A stretch of DNA of 64,000 nt, taken from assembly GCA_963745765.1 (NCBI GenBank), contig CAVUYQ010000036.1:1-64000 (forward strand), in the 5' to 3' direction. The stretch comes from Ww85 sp963745765 (GTDB lineage Bacteria; Desulfobacterota; Desulfobulbia; Desulfobulbales; Desulfocapsaceae). This document shows positions 57,839 to 64,000 of this stretch, piece after piece. The position numbers were made by a program, and so were the translations under genes. The notes beneath the pieces are model-generated. The model was not told the DNA's origin and ran no database searches. It worked only from the letters and a program-made list of their open reading frames with translations. Each line of letters begins with the position of its first letter. Position 1 is the stretch's first letter.

Positions 57839-59890
57839 ATGAGGAAAATCCTTTTATTAATGAGTTTGGCCATGATCATGGCAACGGAAGGTTTTGGTGC
57901 GGACAGGAGCATCACTACAGTATTCAATCCGGAAGATCCCTCCCTGGGTGGAACGCTGCATATCGATTGTATCGGCAATGGAAGATGGAGACTCCCGCTG
58001 AGATCGGCAAGCATAGATATCAAGAACGGGGAGAATGTGAGTTTAGTACAGGATTCGATGAGTATCCAGGAAAAGACAGCATCCTATGACTTCCAGATTC
58101 CTTCCGATGAGTCAGCGGGAACCTGGAGTGCCAGCTGTGTGATAAGAGATCGGTCCGGCAACCGCGTCAATCAGACCGGAGAATTCACGGTAGTGGCCGC
58201 GTCGGATGTTACTCCGCCGGATGTTACCCCCCCGCCTGTTGATCCTCCTGTTGTAGATCCGCCGTCCGGTGGCTATATAGACGGCCCAATAGCAGAACAT
58301 AACACCATTACAGAATATGCCGGACCGGCGACCTGCATAGCTTGCCATCAGAAGGAAGCTGACGAAATGCTGGACAGCCTGCACATGCAGTGGTCCGGGC
58401 CAACCCCCGACCTGACGAATACCAATGGTGAGCCGCTGGGCAAGGCAAAAGGTGGGATCAATACCTTCTGCACCTATGCCATCTCATCCAAAGGGGCATG
58501 TTTTTCATGCCATGTCCGAGCCGATGGGAATGCGCCGCATCCTCCGGAAATAAATGACGTTGATTGCCTGATGTGTCACAGTGACACCTATCAAAGAAAA
58601 TTTGTGAGCGATCCTGATAACCCTATCACCGTGACAGATATTTACGGAGAGCAGAAAAACTACGTGTTCGGCTTGGTTGACTCCGAAGGTAATTATACCA
58701 CGGTGCCTGATTTTGATAACATGGCGTCCGGCACTTCCATGGTGAACGTTGCCAGAACGGTCCATCTGCCGACAACCGCTTCCTGCTTGCGCTGTCACGC
58801 CAAAGCCGGAGGCGGCGATTGGACAAAACGGGGCGACATGGGTATGAATTCCAGCCACGCGTCAGTTAACGAAGATGTCCATCTGTCCAGCGACGGTGCA
58901 AATATCGGCTGTGTCAATTGTCACTCGGCACTCAATCATAAAATCAGTGGTCGCGGTATCGATCTGCGCCAGACAGAAGCCGATAAGCCTACCTGCCAGG
59001 CCTGTCACAATGAAGCTCCGCATGAAGACAGTACCTTGAACCGGCATGCACAGGGGCAAGTGAGCTGCCAGGTATGCCATATTCGCGAATTTGCCAAAGG
59101 CGGTGCAACAGAAATGTCAAGGGACTGGTATAATCCTGTCTGGAATCCTGCGTTCTGTTCCGGCCAGGGAGGCTTTGTTGGAGAAGAAATCAAAGAGTCC
59201 AATGTTAAACCGGAATATGTCTGGTTTGATGGCACGTCATATGTCTATAACGTCGGCGAAACGATCAAACCTGACGAGAGAGGCATCTATTCCATGGCAC
59301 GGGCAAACGGTTCACCTTTTGACGGCAAATCGTTCATCGTACCGATAAAACGCCATTCAACCAATATTGCCCTGAATGATGAAAGTGGCAAGATCGTGCC
59401 GCCTTCAATCATGTGGATGTTCATGACCGGTGATTTCGACCAAGCGGTGCAGGAGGGTATGAAGGAACAGGGGATGAGCGGAAGTTTCAGTATCGTTGAA
59501 GCAGATGCTGAGATGCTCATCACTCACGGTGTGGAACCGGCGAATAACGCTCCATCCTGCGTTGAATGTCACGATGGTTCAGGTATGACTCCCGATGGTA
59601 CTGGCATGCTTCCGTTTGATGCGCTGGGCTATCATAATATTGCCTCGGCAGTAGCTTCATGTACTCTCTGCCATGAACAGAAAAGTCTGCAATGGGAGAC
59701 AATGCATTCATCGCATCGGTCTGACGATGTTTCCTGTGCCAGCTGTCATTCAGGAGAACCGACCGGCTTTATCAAGTCGGAAAGGCAACTGTGCAGTTCC
59801 TGCCATGAGAGAAAATCCTGGAAGGAAGAAGGGCATAAGAAACATATTGAGAAAGGCCTTGATTGTGCCAGCTGTCACACTTTTGCCTAG
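57839..59890 (+). CDS. Twelve-haem secreted c-type cytochrome with Ig-like head
   Basis: A 683-residue exported protein. The signal peptide is residues 1-20 (RKILLLMSLAMIMATEGFGA). Residues about 22-120 are beta-rich, Ig-like. A proline-rich linker (TPPDVTPPPVDPPVVDPP) follows. Twelve CXXCH sites then run to the end: CIACH, CFSCH, CLMCH, CLRCH, CVNCH, CQACH, CQVCH, CVECH, CTLCH, CASCH, CSSCH, CASCH. A haem-free stretch of ~150 residues separates site 7 from 8. GGAGGTA precedes the ATG. It likely conducts electrons in the periplasm or at the cell surface; the reaction is unknown. Confidence 0.88.
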   Translation: MRKILLLMSLAMIMATEGFGADRSITTVFNPEDPSLGGTLHIDCIGNGRWRLPLRSASIDIKNGENVSLVQDSMSIQEKTASYDFQIPSDESAGTWSASCVIRDRSGNRVNQTGEFTVVAASDVTPPDVTPPPVDPPVVDPPSGGYIDGPIAEHNTITEYAGPATCIACHQKEADEMLDSLHMQWSGPTPDLTNTNGEPLGKAKGGINTFCTYAISSKGACFSCHVRADGNAPHPPEINDVDCLMCHSDTYQRKFVSDPDNPITVTDIYGEQKNYVFGLVDSEGNYTTVPDFDNMASGTSMVNVARTVHLPTTASCLRCHAKAGGGDWTKRGDMGMNSSHASVNEDVHLSSDGANIGCVNCHSALNHKISGRGIDLRQTEADKPTCQACHNEAPHEDSTLNRHAQGQVSCQVCHIREFAKGGATEMSRDWYNPVWNPAFCSGQGGFVGEEIKESNVKPEYVWFDGTSYVYNVGETIKPDERGIYSMARANGSPFDGKSFIVPIKRHSTNIALNDESGKIVPPSIMWMFMTGDFDQAVQEGMKEQGMSGSFSIVEADAEMLITHGVEPANNAPSCVECHDGSGMTPDGTGMLPFDALGYHNIASAVASCTLCHEQKSLQWETMHSSHRSDDVSCASCHSGEPTGFIKSERQLCSSCHERKSWKEEGHKKHIEKGLDCASCHTFA

Positions 59891-59911
59891 TTTGTAACGC
59901 TTCGCAATGGA

Positions 59912-59950
59912 GAAAAGGCGCCACTTCGTTAGTGGCGCCTTTTCTTTTTT
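59912..59950 (+). terminator. Rho-independent terminator after the dodecahaem cytochrome
   Basis: A stem AAAAGGCGCCAC / GTGGCGCCTTTT with a short TTCGTTA loop, then T-rich sequence. Its symmetry could make it bidirectional. Confidence 0.9.
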
Positions 59951-60041
59951 CATGATAAAATCTTGTTAAGTTAAAGGTGAGCATGTTCATGCGGGACAGG
60001 TTCAGCCGCCCGCTAATGTTTGATCAAAGCCGGAGAGATTG

Positions 60042-60224
60042 TTCGGCATATCCAACACCCACAAGGTTGGTGATTTGCCCATCGTGGTAAACCCAATTCG
60101 TTTGATTGAAACACCACTGGAATACTCAACCCCACCGCCATTGCTCAGTGAGCATAGTGTCGATCTTTTGCGAAGTCTTGATATCAGCGATGATGAAATA
60201 GCAGGTCTCAAGGAAAACGGCTGA
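60042..60224 (+). pseudogene. C-terminal remnant of a class III CoA-transferase
   Basis: About 60 residues (VGDLPIVVNPIRLIETP, PPPLLSEHSVDLLRSLDIS, DDEIAGLKENG) align with the end of the next gene (VGKVRITGSPIHLSETP, APLLGEHTDIVLAELLNYS, KEEIADLRVNG). No start or catalytic part exists upstream. It is the tail of a lost CoA-transferase, possibly an older tandem copy. Confidence 0.75.
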
Positions 60225-60247
60225 TTTTACAGATGAATAGGTGAATC

Positions 60248-61456
60248 ATGAAAAAAGCCTTAGAGGGAATCAGGGTGGTTGACCTCAGCCACGTATTAGC
60301 TGCTCCAACGGCAACAATGTTTCTAGCCGATTTGGGCGCAGAGGTTATTCATGTGGAACCTCCGCATGGAGACGATGCCCGGGAATTCGGTCCTTTTGCG
60401 AAAACTCCCGATAAGAATAGCAGCGGATATTTCATCAGTCTGAACCGAAATAAAAAAAGTATGGTGTTGAATCTCAAGGATGATCGAGGGAAAAATATAT
60501 TGCGATCATTAATTGAGAAATCAGATGTTCTTGTTGAAAACTATCGTCCGACTACCATGAAAAAATTGGGGTTTGGATGGGATGAAGTCCACAAAATTAA
60601 TCCCAGGCTGGTATACGCCGCTATTTCCGGTTTTGGCCATGATTCCCCGCCTGAATATGCGTCACGGCCTTCATATGATATGGTGGCTCAGGCATATAGT
60701 GGTTTGATGAGTATTACCGGACCCCAGGATGGTGCGCCGTGCCGGGTCGGCTCTTCTGTTGGAGATCTTTTTGCCGGACACCAGGCAGTGATTGGTATTC
60801 TTGCAGCTCTCATGTACAGGACGACAACGGGGCGTGGACAGTTTTATGACGGATCTATGGTTGATGGCCTGTTCTGTGTCTTGGAAAATGCTGTTGCAAG
60901 ATATACGATTGAGGGTGAGATACCTGGCCCGTTAGGTTCAGTCCACCCCTCAATTACCCCATTCCAGGCATTCAAGACAAAAGATTCGTGGATTGTCGTA
61001 GCTGCTGGTAATGACAGTATATTTGCCAAACTATGTGTAACTATCGATGTCCCTGAATTGCCTCAAGATAATCGGTTTAGTACAAACCCGGCACGTACAC
61101 AAAACAGGGCCCAGCTGATCCAGATTATTGAAGCACAAACCATCCGAAAAACAACGGCTGAATGGATAGCAATTCTCGATGAGGCTGGTCTGCCTTACTC
61201 ACCGGTAAATAATATGAAACAGATCTGTGAAGATCCAATTATTAAACACCGAAATATGTTGGTCGAAGTCGACCAACCTGGCGTGGGGAAGGTGAGGATT
61301 ACTGGTTCACCGATACATTTGTCAGAAACGCCTGGTCAGGTGTACAGCCCCGCCCCTCTTTTGGGCGAACATACGGACATTGTACTGGCTGAGTTGCTCA
61401 ATTATTCCAAAGAGGAAATTGCGGATTTACGAGTGAATGGAGTGATCGGCAAATGA
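60248..61456 (+). CDS. CaiB/BaiF class III CoA-transferase
   Basis: A 402-residue class III CoA-transferase, which moves CoA between carboxylic acids through an aspartyl intermediate. It starts IRVVDLSHVLAAPTATMFLADLGAEVIHVEPP, then LNRNKKSMVLNLK and ENYRPTTMKKLG. VGSSVGDLFAGHQAV holds the probable catalytic Asp, and QFYDGSMVDGL follows. Length fits. Its substrate is unknown; it could activate an aromatic or dicarboxylic acid. The truncated relative lies just upstream. Confidence 0.9.
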   Translation: MKKALEGIRVVDLSHVLAAPTATMFLADLGAEVIHVEPPHGDDAREFGPFAKTPDKNSSGYFISLNRNKKSMVLNLKDDRGKNILRSLIEKSDVLVENYRPTTMKKLGFGWDEVHKINPRLVYAAISGFGHDSPPEYASRPSYDMVAQAYSGLMSITGPQDGAPCRVGSSVGDLFAGHQAVIGILAALMYRTTTGRGQFYDGSMVDGLFCVLENAVARYTIEGEIPGPLGSVHPSITPFQAFKTKDSWIVVAAGNDSIFAKLCVTIDVPELPQDNRFSTNPARTQNRAQLIQIIEAQTIRKTTAEWIAILDEAGLPYSPVNNMKQICEDPIIKHRNMLVEVDQPGVGKVRITGSPIHLSETPGQVYSPAPLLGEHTDIVLAELLNYSKEEIADLRVNGVIGK

Positions 61457-61627
61457 TGGTATTTATTGCTCGATCATGATTGCCTGCGTTTGCCTGATAA
61501 GCTGTGAAAACAGGGAAGATGGTGTGGAAAGGGGAATAAAAATAGTTCTTTCGGTTTAAGCGTTTCAATACAGACTGCCACTGGCAGGATAGGACGGGGC
61601 GAAGCAGCAGGAAACGATTTTTCGGTT

Positions 61628-61873
61628 TCAGTCTATAATGAAGTTCCGCTGCAGCAGTATCTTTTCCACCAGGTCCATGCCCAGGGGTTCCGAGTAGGCC
61701 TTTGTTATGAGATAAGGGTTTTTCGGGATATGACATGTTCGACGGGTAGAATCTTTACTCGGGAGGCTGAATCCAGTCGTATTGACTATCTCCGCTCCTT
61801 TTACGGCTTCGGTTTCAACTTGCAGCAGGAAACCGTCTGGACATCCTTTGTTACTTTTTGAATGACAGCCCAT
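61628..61873 (-). CDS. Small hypothetical protein with strong ribosome site
   Basis: An 81-residue frame on the reverse strand. AAGGAGGGG stands 6 bases before the ATG, far better than chance. The N-terminus is MGCHSKSNKGCPDGF, with two Cys and a later Cys in STRRTCHIPKNP. No signal peptide or membrane helix. No known family comes to mind. It lies in an otherwise empty 970-base region and ends in TGA. Confidence 0.5.
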   Translation of the reverse strand: MGCHSKSNKGCPDGFLLQVETEAVKGAEIVNTTGFSLPSKDSTRRTCHIPKNPYLITKAYSEPLGMDLVEKILLQRNFIID

Positions 61874-62424
61874 CTTCCCCCTCCTTGTGATGTCAAATCT
61901 CCTCTTATTGTACTCCCTCTGTATTATTGTTACTCTTGCTTAGTGATGAAGTAAATAGGTATATATACGCAGTTTTATGGACAGATGTAGTATTTGCATG
62001 AGCAAATATGTCTGCATAACAACTGGTTATCATGGGAAACGGTAACAGTATTTTTTTTTCGTAACATCTCTTTTGCAGAGGAGTAACCAAAACTGACAAA
62101 TCATTACAAAAAACCTAACATGAAGGTGTGCTCATGCTCTGTCGCTTGCGTGATTCTGGTAGAATTAATTAATCAGGCGTGTATTTCCTTCTCTTACCCG
62201 GACAATCTTGTGCCGGTCTTTTCAAGAGTAAAACAGTGACCTGAAACGGTGAATCCCCTAAAATGCTGCACTGACATTTGGGCAAGGGAGGATAAATATA
62301 ATCGAAGATTATATGGATTGGTGACAGCAATGCTTACCGTACGGGTGGGAGGTAGTTTTTAATCGACAGTTACGGGGGATTAACGGCGTTAACCTCTCTT
62401 GGTTGAAGTATCCTCGGTGACAAC
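61874..62424. other. Intergenic region upstream of the 62.4 kb kinase
   Basis: About 550 bases, AT-rich on the left, with no supported gene. The stretch from about 62200 to 62400 has blocks such as CCGGACAATCTTGTGCCGG (self-complementary ends) and could be a structured leader. I could not match it to a riboswitch class. Confidence 0.3.
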
Positions 62425-63846
62425 ATGACTGTCGTCGAACGCTTGTCTGGAAGAAATATGATCTGGAATTATCTTCTCTATCTGCTCTATGGGCTGGCTT
62501 TTTTCACCCTTGGGGTAGCAATTCTCTCGAGAGATACGAGACTTAGTGAGCTTGGAATTGCCCAAATTCTCTGGTTGCTGGCAGTCTTCGGGATTGTTCA
62601 TGGTTTTCACGAATGGCTGGAGTTTCTGGAGCAGCTTCGCCCCGATATCAGGACGACCAGCTTCATTATCTTCCGCCTTGTCGTCGTGAGCACCTCTTTT
62701 CTATTTCTGCTCTACTTTGGGCTGTTCCTCAACATCATAACCTTTTACGGTGATCGGGCGCTGAAAACAACACCAGCAGTTATCAAGGTTATCATAGGTC
62801 TTTTTGCGCTTTGTTTGATTCTCCTCGCAATCACCCTTGATTATAAAGGTGGGAGTGATACCAGGATACGTCACCTTGTGGCTTTTCCGGGCGGACTCCT
62901 GTCGGGCATCGGCTTGATTATTTACTCCAGAACCGTGCGATCTTTTTCCACAAAGGTTGCCGGAAATTTTATCCTGGCCGGCAGTTTCATGATCGCCTAT
63001 TCGATTTTTACCGGAATAATACCTTCCTACGTTTCTATCCCTGTTATAGATATCAAGGTAATTCTTTTACGAGGTGCGAGTGCTTTTCTGATCATGTTTT
63101 TCACCATAAGGGCACTGTCTGTATTCAGCCTCGAGCAGCGCACATTGGTCAATGAAAAATTGCTGCGCTTTTCTCAGTCGGAAAAACTGACATCAATGGG
63201 GATTTTGGCTGCCGGAATCGCACATGAAATAAATAATCCTCTCACCAATGTCTCTCTTAATATCGAGATGCTCAAAGATATTGTCTTTGAAGACAAAAAG
63301 GCCACTAAAAAACTGGATGCAATCGATCGAAACGTCCAGCGGGCTTCAAATATTGCCAAGGAACTGCTGCTTTTTTCACGTGAATCAGAATCTGATTTTG
63401 AACCGACAGACATCGGCACCGTTCTGAAAAGCGCTATCAGTTTACTGAATAATCAGGAACACAGTTCCATCATACTTCTCAAGCTGAAGAAAATACCACT
63501 GATCAAGGGAATTCCATGGAAACTGGAGGAGGTTTTTATCAACCTCCTGATGAACAGTCTTGATGCCTGCGGCAATCAGGACTCTATTGAGGTTCAGGCA
63601 TTTCACAATGAAGAGACGGTGACGGTGGTGATACGTGATACCGGTCACGGTATTCCGGAAAACCTGCTTCATCAGGTCTTTGATCCGTTTTTTACCACCA
63701 AAGAGGTTGGTAAAGGCACCGGATTGGGATTGAGTGTATGTTATAACATCATCAAACAACATGGCGGGGAGATCGCTATTGAGAATCGTGAACAGGGTGG
63801 AACCACCGTGATAATCAATCTGCCGGGAGCGAGTTATGGCAAGTGA
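62425..63846 (+). CDS. Membrane sensor histidine kinase
   Basis: A 473-residue kinase. The first ~230 residues hold about seven hydrophobic helices, so sensing probably occurs in or near the membrane. HisKA has GILAAGIAHEINNPLTN with the phospho-His. The HATPase domain has LLMNSLDAC (N box), IRDTGHGIP (G1), FDPFFTTKEVGKGTGLGLS (F and G2) and GGTTVIINLP. An ATG at 62458 with GGAAGA upstream is an alternative start. It overlaps the next gene by 11 bases. Confidence 0.9.
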   Translation: MTVVERLSGRNMIWNYLLYLLYGLAFFTLGVAILSRDTRLSELGIAQILWLLAVFGIVHGFHEWLEFLEQLRPDIRTTSFIIFRLVVVSTSFLFLLYFGLFLNIITFYGDRALKTTPAVIKVIIGLFALCLILLAITLDYKGGSDTRIRHLVAFPGGLLSGIGLIIYSRTVRSFSTKVAGNFILAGSFMIAYSIFTGIIPSYVSIPVIDIKVILLRGASAFLIMFFTIRALSVFSLEQRTLVNEKLLRFSQSEKLTSMGILAAGIAHEINNPLTNVSLNIEMLKDIVFEDKKATKKLDAIDRNVQRASNIAKELLLFSRESESDFEPTDIGTVLKSAISLLNNQEHSSIILLKLKKIPLIKGIPWKLEEVFINLLMNSLDACGNQDSIEVQAFHNEETVTVVIRDTGHGIPENLLHQVFDPFFTTKEVGKGTGLGLSVCYNIIKQHGGEIAIENREQGGTTVIINLPGASYGK

Positions 63847-64000
63847 AATAATTTTTGTCATCGATGATGATCAGGATCTCAGGGAGGGCCTTGTCGAGAT
63901 CCTCGAAGGAAATTATTTTGCGGCAACCGGTCATGAAAACGCTGAGTCAGCATTACAGGCTATAGGTATCCATGCACCGCATCTGGTTATCGTTGATAAC
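63836..64000 (+). CDS. Response regulator, truncated by window end
   Basis: The first 55 residues of a receiver domain: IIFVIDDDQDLREGLVEIL with the acidic pocket, and HLVIVDN at the edge with the probable phospho-Asp. It starts inside the kinase gene, so the pair is translationally coupled. The output domain lies beyond base 64000. Confidence 0.88.
   Translation, partial: MASEIIFVIDDDQDLREGLVEILEGNYFAATGHENAESALQAIGIHAPHLVIVDN

Overview
The window looks like a chromosomal stretch of an anaerobic Gram-negative delta-type bacterium (Desulfobacterota; something near Desulfobulbales is my best guess, from gene content only). The clues are multihaem c-type cytochromes, an aldehyde:ferredoxin oxidoreductase (AOR) with dedicated molybdopterin genes, SelA, FolE2, a stand-alone IMP cyclohydrolase, a LOS Kdo transferase and a sigma-54 two-component locus. 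I saw no insertion sequences, phage genes, plasmid genes or CRISPR array.

Layout: 1-5.5 kb is a reverse-strand rRNA operon (16S, tRNA-Ile, tRNA-Ala, 23S, truncated 5S) with its promoter near 5.7 kb. From 6 to 18 kb lie housekeeping genes: selA, a GGDEF-like/TPR protein, a LOG protein, pilT, comEC, waaA, rsmE and uvrC. A decayed thiC-family remnant follows at 18.4 kb. From 19 to 28 kb is a surface-polysaccharide cluster with three family-2 glycosyltransferases, a long HAD-type protein and a GT-C-like membrane protein. From 27.9 to 35.8 kb is a reverse-strand block: a yejF-type ABC ATPase, acyP, moaD, AOR, a moeA-PBP fusion, moeA and an unrecognised frameshifted gene. Then come gpmI, a darP/yjgA-like gene and an aminotransferase.

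From 39.7 to 43.6 kb is a qseE/qseG/qseF (glrK/yfhG/glrR)-like locus: histidine kinase, lipoprotein and sigma-54 activator. Directly after it are a TGTC-N10-GACA activator-type site, a second near-match, a -24/-12 promoter and a 67-residue membrane protein. This looks like a self-contained regulator-target module and is the most interesting thing in the window. Next are folE2, an hslR-like gene, purH (cyclohydrolase domain only), a purN-like gene, a U32 peptidase, rpsT with terminator, and trpE-G-D-C-F without trpB/trpA. After rlpA come a nonahaem lipoprotein cytochrome, tRNA-Thr, a dodecahaem cytochrome, a truncated and an intact CoA-transferase, and a histidine kinase/response regulator pair that runs off the end.

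An unusual property is the number of broken reading frames in otherwise well-conserved genes: selA (2), comEC (about 4), uvrC (1), the 35.2-35.8 kb gene (2) and the 39.7 kb kinase (1). Nine of these ten behave as one extra base. They may be sequence errors or real decay, and the bases alone cannot settle this.
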